DNA from: Agarivorans sp. Alg241-V36
Lineage (GTDB): Bacteria > Pseudomonadota > Gammaproteobacteria > Enterobacterales > Celerinatantimonadaceae
Reading direction: 5' to 3'
DNA length: 64,000 nucleotides
Assembly (NCBI RefSeq): GCF_900537085.1
Contig: NZ_UNRE01000001.1
Span: 82,974 to 146,973, forward strand
The notes under the pieces were generated by a model, which was given only the letters and a program-made list of their open reading frames with translations, was not told the DNA's origin and did no database searches. Below are positions 27,679 to 37,698 of the stretch, in pieces. A program made the position numbers and the translations under genes. The stretch's first letter is position 1. Every line of letters starts with the position of its first letter.

Positions 27679-28722
27679 TTATTCTGCTATTTCTTTTGCC
27701 TGCAGCTTTTGCCACCACAAGTTAATTTTAACCGCTGAGTCACTCACATTAATCAAACTCATATCTTCTTGAGTTAGCTCGCCTGCCGGCGGCGAGAAAG
27801 AAATATGTCGGCCTTGGCTATTAAGCGGCTGCCAACGCAGTGGTGTTGCGCTGCGACGGCTGGGGAAAAACCCTACGGTTGGCACATCTAAAGCACCAGC
27901 AATATGCAGCGGCCCAGTTGAGCCGGCTATAAACACATCCGCACAGGCTAATACTTCACAAAAAGTTTTTAGCCCCTCTTCAGAATAATAGAGCTGATTA
28001 GCCACTTCGGCGGTATCCAACTGATTAACTAAGTCCTGCGCGGCAATTAACTCGCCTGGCCCTGCAGTAACCACAAAATGCAGCTCAGGTTTAAGCTTAG
28101 CCAAGCAATCGATCAAGCTAAAGTACTGCTCAATGCTTAGATTATTTGCCGAACCACCACTACCAATGTGTACCATTGCTAAAGATTTATCTTCCAACTC
28201 GGCAAACTCTGCTTGCTTACGCCTGGTAACTTGTTCAGCACTAAACTGTAAATAAGGTGGGCTAGGCTCAAGCGGTTCTACTTGCAGCTTGGCTAAAAAA
28301 GCGCGAGTCAGCTCCAAATTGTATTCAAATTCAGGTTTACGAGACTGAGAGCGACGCTGTTTTACTCGATGGTTATACAAAAACTGAGCGAGCTTAGTGG
28401 CTGGAGCACAACGTAATTTAATACCAGCACGCGCGCCTAACCAAGCGTTACGCATGGTCGAGAACAAACATAAATAGCCATCAAAGTGCTGTTGCTTCAC
28501 TTCATTAAGCAGTGCTGTTTGTTCGCCAGCATCACCATTAGCTCCGCAATCAATAATCACCTTATCAATCCAAGGGCAAAGCTCTGCAAGAGGAGCGGTA
28601 TAGCTAGGCACCAAAGCACTTATCTGACAATTTGGTAACGAGGCTTTTAGCAAAGCAAAGCTAGGCCACGCCAGCATAAAATCGCCAATTTTGTCGTTTC
28701 GCACAACCAACAGTTTTTGCAT
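27679..28722 (-). CDS. GT9 family glycosyltransferase
   Basis: A 347-residue GT9 enzyme starting MQKLLVVRNDKIGDFMLAWPS at ATG 28722, which is preceded by AGAG. An upstream in-frame ATG (28779) would add 19 residues without family similarity. MVHIGSGGSANNLSIEQYF near residue 183 and FIAGSTGPLHIAGALDVPTVGFF near 258 are the donor-site motifs. It is the first gene of a two-gene leftward operon with another GT9 and is divergent from coaD. Confidence 0.85.
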   Translation of the reverse strand: MQKLLVVRNDKIGDFMLAWPSFALLKASLPNCQISALVPSYTAPLAELCPWIDKVIIDCGANGDAGEQTALLNEVKQQHFDGYLCLFSTMRNAWLGARAGIKLRCAPATKLAQFLYNHRVKQRRSQSRKPEFEYNLELTRAFLAKLQVEPLEPSPPYLQFSAEQVTRRKQAEFAELEDKSLAMVHIGSGGSANNLSIEQYFSLIDCLAKLKPELHFVVTAGPGELIAAQDLVNQLDTAEVANQLYYSEEGLKTFCEVLACADVFIAGSTGPLHIAGALDVPTVGFFPSRRSATPLRWQPLNSQGRHISFSPPAGELTQEDMSLINVSDSAVKINLWWQKLQAKEIAE

Positions 28723-28887
28723 GTGTTTATCTCTATAATTAAGCCTGCGCATTGTGACCAATCTTGCACTCGGGCTCAAGAATTTTCCCCAAGCCTGTGA
28801 GCCAGTTAGCTCAAGTGGCCTAAGTACATCTTGTACTCTAGGTTTTAACAGGATTTATCGCGAATACCTGTATCTTCTGAAAGCTGA

Positions 28888-29409
<522 letters not shown>

Positions 29410-29414
29410 AAGAG

Positions 29415-30227
29415 CTAGCGCTGACAATGCGGACAAAAGAAGGTATTGCGCTGGCCAATGCGTAATGCCTTAATCAACTCCCCGCAAGTATCACAAGCTT
29501 CGCCTTCTCGGCCATATACCGCTAAGGTTTGCTTAAAATAGCCTGGCTTGCCATCGGCATTGGTAAAATCTTTAAGGCTGGTGCCGCCTTGTTCTATAGC
29601 TTCCGCCAATACTTGTTTGATGTTGTCGGTAAGCAGCTCTAGGCGCACTTTGCTTACTTTGTTGGCAGCACGTTTAGGGTGGATGCCAGTTCTAAACAAA
29701 GCCTCGTTGGCATAAATGTTACCTACGCCCACCACCACTTTGTTATCCATAATAAACTGCTTAACCGCCACACTGCGCTTGCTGGCTTGTTCAATTAAAT
29801 ACTTAGCTGAGAACTCATCGTGCAAGGGCTCTGGCCCCAAGTTAACCAGTAAATTATGCTGCTCAATCGGTAGCTGACTAAACAAAACACAGCCAAAACG
29901 GCGTGGGTCATTTAACCTAAGTACTTTACCGTTAGCCAATTCAATATCTACATGATCATGCTTTTCGGCTGCTAGACCTTGCTCAACAATCCGTAAGCTG
30001 CCAGACATACCTAAGTGAATTAGAATATGGCCGGCCTCGGTTTCCAACAGTAAATACTTAGCCCGCCGCGTTACCGACAAAATAGCTAAACCCACACAGC
30101 ACTGGATCAACTCTGGCACCGGCCAACGCAACTTAGCTTGGCGAACCACAATTTTGCTAATCACTTGATTATTGATGTGCGGACTAATGCCGCGGCGGCT
30201 GGTTTCTACCTCGGGTAACTCAGGCAT
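29415..30227 (-). CDS. mutM: Formamidopyrimidine-DNA glycosylase
   Basis: A 270-residue bifunctional DNA glycosylase/AP lyase removing oxidised purines such as 8-oxoguanine. [14 protein letters not shown] carries the catalytic Pro1 and Glu2; [23 protein letters not shown] is the H2TH region and [20 protein letters not shown] followed by CPHC forms the C-terminal zinc finger. Its start overlaps the end of the upstream membrane-anchored gene by eight bases, so the two are coupled. Confidence 0.97.
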   Translation of the reverse strand: MPELPEVETSRRGISPHINNQVISKIVVRQAKLRWPVPELIQCCVGLAILSVTRRAKYLLLETEAGHILIHLGMSGSLRIVEQGLAAEKHDHVDIELANGKVLRLNDPRRFGCVLFSQLPIEQHNLLVNLGPEPLHDEFSAKYLIEQASKRSVAVKQFIMDNKVVVGVGNIYANEALFRTGIHPKRAANKVSKVRLELLTDNIKQVLAEAIEQGGTSLKDFTNADGKPGYFKQTLAVYGREGEACDTCGELIKALRIGQRNTFFCPHCQR

Positions 30228-30687
30228 CGGAAGCGCTCACAGTTGGGAAAAGGGCGTGGTAGCTGTCGCTATCTACTTTTAATAATTGGCCTTGCCAGTT
30301 GGTTATCCAATACTGTTGATTAAGGCTAAATAAGGTGAGTTCTAAGGGCGTTGCAGAATTTGCTAAGTAAACCAGTATGGTTTGGCTACTCGCAGCGCCA
30401 CCTATAGCGTTCTGCCAAGGTTCAAGATGAATATGCAACCATGCATCAATAAGTGCAACCGGGCGTTCTAGAGGCGGCTCACTGCGCCATTGAGTACCAA
30501 CTCGCTCTATCACTACATCGGGCAGCTCAATACGTAAAATAGTCGCTCCCTGCGGCAATAACTGGCCAACGGCCATTTGCTCGTTTGGGGCAGCTTGCTC
30601 ATTCATTTCAACGTATTTGAAAATCAAAATCATCGAGGCAACAGCAAATATGATGATGTTATTCCAGCCTCTGCGGCTCATTTTCAT
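30220..30687 (-). CDS. Conserved hypothetical single-pass membrane protein upstream of mutM
   Basis: A 155-residue protein with one N-terminal transmembrane helix ([16 protein letters not shown], residues ~11-26) and a ~125-residue periplasmic or cytoplasmic remainder without recognised motif. The start is well supported by AAGGAG eight bases upstream. It overlaps mutM by eight bases and is probably co-transcribed with it. No function can be given from sequence. Confidence 0.7.
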   Translation of the reverse strand: MKMSRRGWNNIIIFAVASMILIFKYVEMNEQAAPNEQMAVGQLLPQGATILRIELPDVVIERVGTQWRSEPPLERPVALIDAWLHIHLEPWQNAIGGAASSQTILVYLANSATPLELTLFSLNQQYWITNWQGQLLKVDSDSYHALFPTVSASDA

Positions 30688-30775
30688 CGAGATTCTCCTT
30701 TAATTAGGAGCATCATAAGCGGGAAGTCTTTGGCGAGTAAAGGGCACAACATTGGTGTTACCACTAAAAAACAGG

Positions 30776-30803
30776 CAAAAAAAAGCCCAGCCTAAGCTGA
30801 GCT
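30776..30803 (-). terminator. Rho-independent terminator of rpmB-rpmG
   Basis: Read leftward, AGCTCAGC-TTAG-GCTGGGCT forms an eight-pair stem (one G-T pair) followed by a run of eight Ts, 22 bases after the rpmG stop. Confidence 0.85.
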
Positions 30804-30824
30804 TCTTTACATCAAAGCCAAAAT

Positions 30825-30992
30825 CTATTTGATTTTGCCTTCTTTGTACATAACGTGCTGACGAACAACAGGATCAAATTTTTTGATTTCCATTTTCTCA
30901 GGCATGTTACGTTTGTTCTTATCAGTGGTGTAGAAGTGACCAGTGCCAGCTGATGAGTTCAAACGAATTTTTTCGCGAATACCTTTAGCCAT
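30825..30992 (-). CDS. rpmG: 50S ribosomal protein L33
   Basis: A 55-residue protein beginning [20 protein letters not shown] and continuing [20 protein letters not shown] to the end. It matches the zinc-free (C-minus) L33 form: the CxxC pairs of the zinc-binding paralogue are absent. It lies 11 bases downstream of rpmB, the conserved rpmB-rpmG order, and is followed by a strong terminator. Confidence 0.97.
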   Translation of the reverse strand: MAKGIREKIRLNSSAGTGHFYTTDKNKRNMPEKMEIKKFDPVVRQHVMYKEGKIK

Positions 30993-31003
30993 TTTTTAGC
31001 TCC

Positions 31004-31240
31004 TTATACCTTCTCACCACGACCACGCATCTCAGCTAAAACAGCGTCGATACCTTTTTTGTCGATGATGCGCATACCTTTAGTAGATACGCGTAATTTA
31101 ACAAAACGTTTCTCAGTCTCAACCCAAAAACGGTGAGATTGAAGGTTAGGCAAAAAACGACGACGAGTGCGGTTTTTTGCGTGCGATACGTTGTTACCAA
31201 CAGCTGGTTTCTTACCAGTAACTTGGCATACTCTAGACAT
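31004..31240 (-). CDS. rpmB: 50S ribosomal protein L28
   Basis: A 78-residue ribosomal protein starting [20 protein letters not shown] at ATG 31240, preceded by GGAGAAG. The upstream in-frame ATG at 31285 is not the start, since the conserved N-terminus and ribosome-binding site both select 31240. Zinc-binding cysteines of the CxxxGK type are reduced to one. First gene of the rpmB-rpmG operon. Confidence 0.97.
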   Translation of the reverse strand: MSRVCQVTGKKPAVGNNVSHAKNRTRRRFLPNLQSHRFWVETEKRFVKLRVSTKGMRIIDKKGIDAVLAEMRGRGEKV

Positions 31241-31294
31241 GTCAGTCTTCTCCAAATATGTACTTCTGCTCGAGCATCTGTTCATGCCCCGTTA

Positions 31295-31322
31295 GGCCGT
31301 CGCCCGGGACGACAGAAAGGCC
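31295..31322 (-). promoter_or_regulatory. GC-rich hairpin in the rpmB leader
   Basis: On the leftward transcript, GGCC-(5 nt)-GTCG-TCCCGGG-CGAC-GGCC folds into a two-part stem about five bases after the predicted transcription start and 55 bases before rpmB. It lacks a U-tract, so it is not a terminator. A regulatory or RNA-stability role is a guess. Confidence 0.4.
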
Positions 31323-31326
31323 GCAT

Positions 31327-31355
31327 TTTATACAGGAAATAGAACCCTAGATCAA
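31327..31355 (-). promoter_or_regulatory. Predicted sigma-70 promoter of rpmB-rpmG
   Basis: Read leftward, TTGATC (31355-31350) and TATAAA (31332-31327) are separated by exactly 17 bases, giving a strong housekeeping promoter about 87 bases upstream of the rpmB start. Confidence 0.75.
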
Positions 31356-31373
31356 CTAAAAATTGAACAAAGA

Positions 31374-32048
31374 TCAGATCCAACCGCGCTCGGCGAAAGA
31401 CACAGTCTCTCCACAGCCGACGACAACATGGTCTAAAACTCGCACATCAATCAGCGCTAAGGCCTTGATTAATTTGGTAGTAATTTGCTTATCAGCCAAA
31501 CTTGGCTCTGCCACACCCGAGGGGTGATTATGGGCAAATATTACTGCAGCAGCATTTTTTTCTAATACTCGCTGTACCACCACCCGTGGATAAACACTGG
31601 CGGCATCAATCGTTCCGAAAAATAGCGGCGCGAATTGTAACACTCGATGCTGATTATCCAATAGCAATATTGCAAATACTTCGCGTTGTTGGTGAGATAA
31701 TTCCATAGAAAGGTAGTTTTTTGCCGATTCGGCGCTATCTAAGACACTATTTTCACTTATATCGGCCAGCAAATAACGTCGACTCATTTCAATTGAGGCA
31801 TGTAATTGTGCGAATTTAGCGCTACCCAAACCTTTTTCAGCACAAAACTGTTGATGATCGGCGGCCAATACCGCGCGCAAGGAACCAAATTGGGCTAATA
31901 AGTGCTGGGCTAAACTCACTGCATCTAATCCGGCACAGCCTACCCGCAAAAAAATCGCCAGCAATTCGGCATCACTTAAACTTTGGGCACCACTATTTAG
32001 TAGCTTTTCTCTTGGCCGCTGTTCGGCCGGCCAATCACAAATTGCCAT
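31374..32048 (-). CDS. radC: RadC/JAMM domain protein
   Basis: A 224-residue protein of the RadC family. An N-terminal UPF0758 helical segment ([33 protein letters not shown]) is followed by the JAMM-type metalloprotease fold with [18 protein letters not shown] (HxHPSG...D) near residue 172. Its historic link to DNA repair has not held up and its biochemical role is uncertain. It is divergent from coaBC, the usual arrangement in gammaproteobacteria. Confidence 0.95.
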   Translation of the reverse strand: MAICDWPAEQRPREKLLNSGAQSLSDAELLAIFLRVGCAGLDAVSLAQHLLAQFGSLRAVLAADHQQFCAEKGLGSAKFAQLHASIEMSRRYLLADISENSVLDSAESAKNYLSMELSHQQREVFAILLLDNQHRVLQFAPLFFGTIDAASVYPRVVVQRVLEKNAAAVIFAHNHPSGVAEPSLADKQITTKLIKALALIDVRVLDHVVVGCGETVSFAERGWI

Positions 32049-32175
32049 ACATTCTAATAACTAATGAATCAATAAAATCAAGCGTAGTCGAAACTGCTTG
32101 CTTGTGTATGCGGAGATCTTAAGTTTTGTGATAGGCTTGCCGATATCAAACTGAGATTATCGAAGCGGTATCAGC

Positions 32176-33381
32176 ATGTTAACGGGAAAGAAGATTCTAC
32201 TCGCGATTACAGGCGGGATTGCGGCATATAAAATGCCAGAGTTGGTGCGTCGCCTAAAAGAGCAAGGCGCAGAAGTAAAAGTGGTAATGACCAAACACGC
32301 CACCCACTTTATTACACCCTTAACGCTGCAAGCAGTCTCTGGAGAGCCTGTAGGTTTAGAAGTGGTCGACCCTGCTCAAGAAGCATCCATGGGTCACATC
32401 GCCTACGCTAAATGGCCAGACTTAGTATTAATGGCGCCCGCTACCGCCAATAGCATTGCTAAATTTACTCACGGTTTGGCCGACGAATTAGTTAGCACCT
32501 TAATGCTTGCCACAGCCGCGCCCATTGCCATAGCACCAGCAATGAATCAGCAAATGTACCAAGCACCTGCCACTCAAGCCAATTTAAGCCTGCTTAAGCA
32601 ACGCCAAGTGCATATTTGGGGCCCAGCCCAAGGTGAACAAGCCTGTGGCGATGTAGGCCCGGGCAGAATGCTAGAGCCAGCTCAATTGCTAGCCCACATT
32701 AATGAATTATTTGCTCCTAAAGCGCCTTTGCTAAAAGGCGTAAATGTAATGATAAGTGCCGGTCCTACTCGCGAAGCGATTGATCCAGTGCGTTATATAA
32801 GCAATCACAGCTCGGGTAAAATGGGCTTTGCGCTGGCCAATGCTGCCGAGCAGCTTGGTGCTAACGTAACTGTAATATCGGGCCCAGTGAACTTAACAAC
32901 GCCAGCTGGCGTAACTAAGGTGGCGGTAAACACCGCCCAAGAAATGCTCGACGCTGCACTAGAGCACGTAGCAAGCTGCAACATTTTTATCGCCTGTGCG
33001 GCAGTCGCCGATTACCGCGTAGCTGATGTTGCCGAGCAAAAAATCAAGAAAACCGATGACAGCGATGAAATGCAGTTACGTTTGGTAAAAAATCCAGATA
33101 TTGTAGCCACCATTGCTGGTTTAGCGAATAAACCCTTTACCGTGGGTTTTGCTGCAGAAACGCAAGACGTAGCACATTACGCACAAGATAAAATGGCGCG
33201 AAAAAACCTAGACATGATCGCCGCCAACGACGTATCAAAGCCCGAACAAGGCTTTAATAGTGAACAAAATGCCCTGTCGGTATTTTGGCCAACTGGCCAT
33301 CAGCAATTAGACCTCGCTGATAAATCAGAACTGGCACAACAACTCATGGCATTAATTGCCAAGCAGTACGCTGCACAATAA
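32176..33381 (+). CDS. coaBC: Bifunctional phosphopantothenoylcysteine decarboxylase / phosphopantothenate--cysteine ligase
   Basis: A 401-residue CoA-synthesis enzyme. The flavin-dependent CoaC domain (residues ~1-190) has [20 protein letters not shown], the catalytic MTKHATHFI His and APAMNQQMY; the CoaB domain starts at [20 protein letters not shown], with [10 protein letters not shown] and KIKKTDD. Length agrees with E. coli Dfp (406). It lies 14 bases upstream of dut, and the pair is an ancient conserved unit. Confidence 0.97.
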   Translation: MLTGKKILLAITGGIAAYKMPELVRRLKEQGAEVKVVMTKHATHFITPLTLQAVSGEPVGLEVVDPAQEASMGHIAYAKWPDLVLMAPATANSIAKFTHGLADELVSTLMLATAAPIAIAPAMNQQMYQAPATQANLSLLKQRQVHIWGPAQGEQACGDVGPGRMLEPAQLLAHINELFAPKAPLLKGVNVMISAGPTREAIDPVRYISNHSSGKMGFALANAAEQLGANVTVISGPVNLTTPAGVTKVAVNTAQEMLDAALEHVASCNIFIACAAVADYRVADVAEQKIKKTDDSDEMQLRLVKNPDIVATIAGLANKPFTVGFAAETQDVAHYAQDKMARKNLDMIAANDVSKPEQGFNSEQNALSVFWPTGHQQLDLADKSELAQQLMALIAKQYAAQ

Positions 33382-33395
33382 TTAAAAAACAAAAA

Positions 33396-33851
33396 ATGAA
33401 ACAAATAGCACTAAAAATACTAGACCAAAGAATTGGCACTACTTTTCCAATGCCAGAATACGCGACACCAGGCTCAGCAGGCATGGATTTACGCGCCTGC
33501 TTAGACCAAGCCATAACATTAGCGCCGGGCCAAACCGAGCTAATTCCTACCGGCTTAGCGATTCACATTGCCGATTCTACTCTTGCTGCCACCATTTTAC
33601 CGCGCTCTGGCCTTGGCCATAAGCACGGCATTGTACTGGGTAACCTAGTTGGACTTATCGACTCCGACTACCAAGGACAATTAATGGTGTCGTGCTGGAA
33701 TCGCGGACAAAGCACTTTTACTATCGAGCCCGGCGAGCGCATTGCCCAACTGGTATTTGTACCCGTGGTGCAAGCCAGCTTCGAGATTGTAGAAGACTTT
33801 GCCGCAAGCCAGCGTGGTGAAGGTGGATTTGGCCATTCCGGCACAAAGTAA
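33396..33851 (+). CDS. dut: Deoxyuridine 5'-triphosphate nucleotidohydrolase
   Basis: A 151-residue trimeric dUTPase hydrolysing dUTP to dUMP and pyrophosphate. The five motifs are visible: [10 protein letters not shown] (I), [12 protein letters not shown] (II), [13 protein letters not shown] (III, catalytic Asp), ERIAQLVF (IV) and [12 protein letters not shown] (V). Length equals E. coli Dut. Confidence 0.97.
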   Translation: MKQIALKILDQRIGTTFPMPEYATPGSAGMDLRACLDQAITLAPGQTELIPTGLAIHIADSTLAATILPRSGLGHKHGIVLGNLVGLIDSDYQGQLMVSCWNRGQSTFTIEPGERIAQLVFVPVVQASFEIVEDFAASQRGEGGFGHSGTK

Positions 33852-33902
33852 ACGGTTCTCAAGTAGTACGCTAATAGACTAATAAAAAGGATTACCATAA
33901 CA

Positions 33903-34496
33903 ATGGCGGGAAAACCAAAAAGCAATCGCCGCGAACAAATTCTACAGGCGCTCGCGCGCATGTTAGAAACCAGCCACGGACAGCGCATCACCACAGCGAG
34001 CCTTGCTAAAGAAGTAGGCGTATCAGAGGCCGCTCTGTATCGTCACTTTCCTAGTAAAGCTCGCATGTTTGAAGGCTTAATTGAGTTCATTGAAGAAACC
34101 TTGCTGTCGCGCATTAACCTGATTCAAGAAGAACAAAAAGATACCTTAAACCGCTGTCAGCACATACTCATGCTGTTACTGGGTTTTGCCGAGCGCAACC
34201 CAGGCTTAAGCCGCATACTAACCGGCGATGCCTTGCAGGGTGAGCACGAGCGCTTGCGTGCCAGAGTCAGCATTTTGTTCGACAAAATTGAAGTACAACT
34301 TAAACAAGTATTACGTGAGCGCAGGCTACGTGAAGGGCAAGGCTTTTTAATTGAAGAGAACAGCCTCGCCACTTTGTTATTGGCCTACACCGAAGGGCGC
34401 ATTAGCCAATACGTACGCAGTGAATTTAAGTTAGAACCTACCGCACAATTTGATACTCACTGGGGCTTTTTAAAGCAGCAGCTAGTGCAAAGCTAA
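33903..34496 (+). CDS. slmA: Nucleoid occlusion factor SlmA
   Basis: A 197-residue TetR-fold DNA-binding protein that inhibits FtsZ assembly over the nucleoid. The HTH is [29 protein letters not shown]; [22 protein letters not shown] lies in the FtsZ-binding/dimer part. Length (198 in E. coli) and position after dut support the name. Confidence 0.95.
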   Translation: MAGKPKSNRREQILQALARMLETSHGQRITTASLAKEVGVSEAALYRHFPSKARMFEGLIEFIEETLLSRINLIQEEQKDTLNRCQHILMLLLGFAERNPGLSRILTGDALQGEHERLRARVSILFDKIEVQLKQVLRERRLREGQGFLIEENSLATLLLAYTEGRISQYVRSEFKLEPTAQFDTHWGFLKQQLVQS

Positions 34497-34504
34497 GCAC
34501 CTAA

Positions 34505-34533
34505 AAGGCCTGCTAAATCCCTCGGCAGGCCTT
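34505..34533 (+). terminator. Terminator-like hairpin after slmA
   Basis: AAGGCCTGC and GCAGGCCTT form a nine-pair stem with an 11-base loop, eight bases after the slmA stop. The downstream tail is only weakly T-rich. Confidence 0.6.
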
Positions 34534-34623
34534 AAGTCTTTCTGTAAAAAATCTAGACACTTGTTTGTATTAAAAAAGCTGCTAAATTTGTAGCTAATTT
34601 CACCCCATAACAAGGCGTAACAC

Positions 34624-35454
34624 ATGGACGTATTTACCGAAGGTACCAGTTGGTTTGAGAACAACCAAGACCTACTAATGCAGTATGCAATCAACATTGC
34701 TGCTGCCATTGCCATTTTGTTTGTTGGTATGATCGTAGCGCGCGTATTAGCGTCAAGCGTAGAAAAACTAATGAACGCCCGTAAGCTTGACTCAACCATT
34801 AGCCACTTTGTTGGCTCAATGGTGAAATACATCATCATTGCCTTTGTAATTATTGCTGCGCTATCACGTATCGGCATTCAAACCGCATCGTTTGTAGCGA
34901 TTATTGGTGCTGCAGGCTTAGCGGTTGGTTTAGCCTTACAAGGCTCTCTCTCTAACTTTGCTGCAGGCGTACTTATTATTGGCTTCCGTCCATTTAAAGC
35001 GGGTGATTTTGTAGAAATTGCGGGTACTGCTGGCTCGGTAGCATCAGTGCAAATCTTCACTACCGTGTTAAAAACACCAGACAACAAGCAAATTGTGGTG
35101 CCAAATGGCTCGGTATTAGGCGGCAACATTGTTAACTATTCTACCCATCCAACTCGCCGTATAGATTTGGTAGTCGGTGTAAGCTACAACGCCGATTTAG
35201 CGAAAACTAAAGCAATACTACGCGAAGTATGTGAAGCAGATTCTCGCGTATTAAAAGATCCAGACATCACTATTGGTGTAAGCGAATTAGCCGACAGCTC
35301 TGTGAACCTAGTGGTTCGCCCTTGGGTAAATAGCGCAGATTACTGGGGTGCTTACTTTGATTTAAACGAAAACATCAAAGTGGCTCTAGATAATGCCGGC
35401 ATCGAAATTCCATTCCCACAAATGGATGTTCACTTGGATAAAGTAGCCAGCTAG
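34624..35454 (+). CDS. Small-conductance mechanosensitive channel (MscS family)
   Basis: A 276-residue inner-membrane channel that opens under membrane tension. Three transmembrane helices occupy residues ~18-42, ~60-82 and ~90-115; the pore helix reads GAAGLAVGLALQGSLSNFAAG, matching E. coli MscS TM3. The cytoplasmic vestibule follows, ending IEIPFPQMDVHL. Length is near MscS (286). A second MscS homologue is encoded at 58975-59802. It is flanked by its own terminator. Confidence 0.93.
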   Translation: MDVFTEGTSWFENNQDLLMQYAINIAAAIAILFVGMIVARVLASSVEKLMNARKLDSTISHFVGSMVKYIIIAFVIIAALSRIGIQTASFVAIIGAAGLAVGLALQGSLSNFAAGVLIIGFRPFKAGDFVEIAGTAGSVASVQIFTTVLKTPDNKQIVVPNGSVLGGNIVNYSTHPTRRIDLVVGVSYNADLAKTKAILREVCEADSRVLKDPDITIGVSELADSSVNLVVRPWVNSADYWGAYFDLNENIKVALDNAGIEIPFPQMDVHLDKVAS

Positions 35455-35475
35455 TCACCGGCCTTTATACCAACT

Positions 35476-35503
35476 AAAAGCACAGCCTTGGCTGTGCTTT
35501 TTT
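35476..35503. terminator. Bidirectional terminator between mscS and the convergent gene
   Basis: AAAGCACAGCC-TT-GGCTGTGCTTT forms a perfect 11-pair stem with A-run and T-run flanks, so it can work for mscS and for the leftward gene ending at 35519. Confidence 0.85.
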
Positions 35504-35518
35504 GTGCCTGACAACTGG

Positions 35519-35974
35519 CTAAATATCATCTAAGCGATGAGTAGCATGAACCATTTGTTGTTGACGCTTTTCTTGGTGCTCAATCAAGTTAGCTAAAAAT
35601 TGTCGAGCCCCTAACATGGTTAACTCATCTTTGGCTAAGCGCAATAAACTTAAAGATTGCTCACTAAGTTCTAAGGCCAAATTGCTAACATCATCACTGC
35701 TAATATCGGCCGGTTTACTCAGCTTGACCATGTAGTCTAGCAAGTCTTGCTCCACCCGAATGTCGGTCCAGGTATCTAATAACTCCGGTTTAGCCTGGCT
35801 AATAAACTCCTGCAAATGCGCGGCATTTTCCTTCTCTTGATGCTGTAGGTAGGCAAGCAACATGCGCACTCGCTCAGCATCACTGTTTATTTCCAAGCGC
35901 CGATATAGGGCCATCATTGCTTCGCGGCAGGATACAAAGTGCTCCAGCAGCAGTTTTAGTTGATTAAATCGCAT
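35519..35974 (-). CDS. Conserved helical hypothetical protein, possibly ferritin-like
   Basis: A 151-residue all-helical protein. Spaced acidic/histidine clusters are seen: LLEHF near residue 11, YLQHQEKENAAH near 42 and LIEHQEKRQQQMVHATH near 131. This recalls four-helix ferritin-like bundles, but a complete ExxH pair set is not certain and the family was not recognised. It has no signal peptide. It is convergent with mscS and has a separate promoter region to its right. Confidence 0.6.
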   Translation of the reverse strand: MRFNQLKLLLEHFVSCREAMMALYRRLEINSDAERVRMLLAYLQHQEKENAAHLQEFISQAKPELLDTWTDIRVEQDLLDYMVKLSKPADISSDDVSNLALELSEQSLSLLRLAKDELTMLGARQFLANLIEHQEKRQQQMVHATHRLDDI

Positions 35975-36190
35975 ATCAGCTCTCCCGTGTAACTGGTGAT
36001 AATTTCAGTGTAGAAGCTAGCTTTTCATCTGTTTCAACTAAGCAATCTTGGCTTGATTTATATCAAAACGAGCACCTAACAAACTACATTGTTGCGAGCT
36101 GCCGCAAGCTTTTATCGACAAAGAATTAGTAAGCAGTAAACTCACAAATTTGCTAAATTATTAACTAAACCATTGATATAGGTTGGCTAC

Positions 36191-36859
36191 ATGAAAAAGC
36201 TCATGGATTGGAGCGAAAAGAACAACTTCTACTTTCTTACCATTGCCTTGGTGGGTTACATCTTTTTAGCCGCTTGTTTAGACGAGTTCTGGCAGGGAGA
36301 TGGCTTTAGGTTTTTACAAATCGCCATGGTACTGGTGCTCGCTGCAGGTGTATGGCAAGCCAAGGGCAAGCGCCTTTGGTATGTCACCGGCATCGGCTTC
36401 TTGCTCACCACCACAGTACTGGCTGTTTTTAGCTATTGGTTTGAAGCGGAAGGTTTAGTGAGTTTATACCTTACCATTGTGTTCTGTTACTTGGTATTAA
36501 CGACCTGGACAGCGTTAAAACAGGTGTTATTTACTGGCGACATAGACACCAACAAAATCATTGGTGCCATCTGCATTTTTTTGCTGATTGGTCTTGGTTG
36601 GGCGCACTTGTACACCATTCTCAACTTCTGGTTAAACGAAGCCTTTAACGGCGTGCCCAAAGAACATTGGAGCACCCAAATGACCGATTTCATCTACTTC
36701 AGCTTTGTTACGCTAACCACATTAGGGTACGGCGAAATTACTCCCAATACGCCCATCACTCGCTTCTTCACTTTTAGCGAGGCGGTGTTTGGCCAATTTT
36801 ACATGGCAATATTAGTGGCAAGCTTGGTGGGTGCACGTCTTTCAGAGCGCGAAGGCTAA
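36191..36859 (+). CDS. Potassium-channel-like ion channel
   Basis: A 222-residue membrane protein. Five or six hydrophobic helices precede a pore loop with the selectivity filter TLTTLGYGEITP near residues 176-187 (the GYG signature of K+ channels), followed by a final helix FGQFYMAILVASLVGARLS. It lacks a cytoplasmic TrkA/RCK domain. The TMDFIYFSFVTLTTLGYG stretch is typical of the bacterial Ion_trans_2 family. The physiological role is unknown; proximity to an MscS gene suggests osmotic or ionic stress. Confidence 0.85.
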   Translation: MKKLMDWSEKNNFYFLTIALVGYIFLAACLDEFWQGDGFRFLQIAMVLVLAAGVWQAKGKRLWYVTGIGFLLTTTVLAVFSYWFEAEGLVSLYLTIVFCYLVLTTWTALKQVLFTGDIDTNKIIGAICIFLLIGLGWAHLYTILNFWLNEAFNGVPKEHWSTQMTDFIYFSFVTLTTLGYGEITPNTPITRFFTFSEAVFGQFYMAILVASLVGARLSEREG

Positions 36860-36872
36860 CTCTAAATTTGAG

Positions 36873-36903
36873 GCAAACCTGCTGCAAATACTGGCAGGTT
36901 TGC
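36873..36903. terminator. Terminator-like hairpin between the ion channel and a convergent gene
   Basis: GCAAACCTGC and GCAGGTTTGC pair over ten bases with an 11-base loop, 13 bases after the channel stop. The right side is followed by TTATTGCTTC, a weak T-tract. Confidence 0.65.
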
Positions 36904-36926
36904 TTATTGCTTCACAAGATGTCGAA

Positions 36927-37517
36927 TTACTTTTGCTTAGACGCCAACATCATAGCTATCACGCGCAACGATAAAGCTGCCAGCATCAGTATGCTGGGGC
37001 CGTTTACACCTTGGGTTTTTAGATGGGAGCTGGCGTTTTTAATCACCACTGCATTGCTCGTACTAGTTGTGCTAATGGCACTTTTTGCCAGGCCATCTAA
37101 AGAGCTCAGTAGTTTTTCATAAGAGCTTACTTCACCCGCCAGCATATCCACCAGTTCGTAACTTTTCTTATCTTTAAAGGGAGATTTAATGGACTCATCC
37201 TTTAGCTGCTTGCCAATTTTTTTCATCGCCTGATTCACCGCGGTTTCTAAGCCATCCATATTTGCAACCTTGGCATTAGTTGATTGCTTGGCACTAAAAC
37301 GATGCTCCGGTGCAGCCTGATTTTGTTGAGCGTTGCCAAAGTGCTGAGCATTACTTTTTGAGCTTTTAATGGTTTTACTTAAATGCGCTAATTTATCGGC
37401 AACGTTTTTAACCTTTTGCTCCCACTGAGCGTCTGTGTTGCGGTTTTTTATTGCGGTTAAAGCATTAGAAACGAGAATCGAGATTTGATTGTTGGTGGCA
37501 TTGATTTCAACAGACAT
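36927..37517 (-). CDS. Hypothetical protein with a C-terminal hydrophobic helix
   Basis: A 196-residue protein not matching a family I know. The N-terminal 60 residues (SVEINATNNQISILVSNALT and on) are helical, the middle is rich in Asn, Gln and Ser and looks disordered (SNAQHFGNAQQNQAAPEH), then an amphipathic helix pair follows. The end, GPSILMLAALSLRVIAMMLAS, is a single hydrophobic helix that could be a tail anchor. It lies between a convergent ion channel and pyrE. Confidence 0.55.
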   Translation of the reverse strand: MSVEINATNNQISILVSNALTAIKNRNTDAQWEQKVKNVADKLAHLSKTIKSSKSNAQHFGNAQQNQAAPEHRFSAKQSTNAKVANMDGLETAVNQAMKKIGKQLKDESIKSPFKDKKSYELVDMLAGEVSSYEKLLSSLDGLAKSAISTTSTSNAVVIKNASSHLKTQGVNGPSILMLAALSLRVIAMMLASKQK

Positions 37518-37650
37518 GAGACTTCCTTAGTTCTCTGAATTACATGCAAATTTCCATAGATACGGGCTGTTAAACCCCACGCCTCGCAACTCTACCCTCT
37601 AAAAACAAAAGCATCAATATGGTTATTGACAATTAGCGTATTTTGGCAAT

Positions 37651-37678
37651 AAAAAAGGCGACTTAATCAAGTCGCCTT
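37651..37678 (-). terminator. Rho-independent terminator of rph-pyrE
   Basis: Read leftward, AAGGCGACTT-GATT-AAGTCGCCTT followed by TTTT lies 21 bases after the pyrE stop. The stem is ten pairs and perfect. Confidence 0.9.
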
Positions 37679-37698
37679 AGGTTTAGATATTATAAATG

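Noticed and set aside
31241..31285. Longer rpmB start at ATG 31285
   Set aside because: Adds 15 residues absent from L28 proteins, and the ribosome-binding site is in front of 31240.
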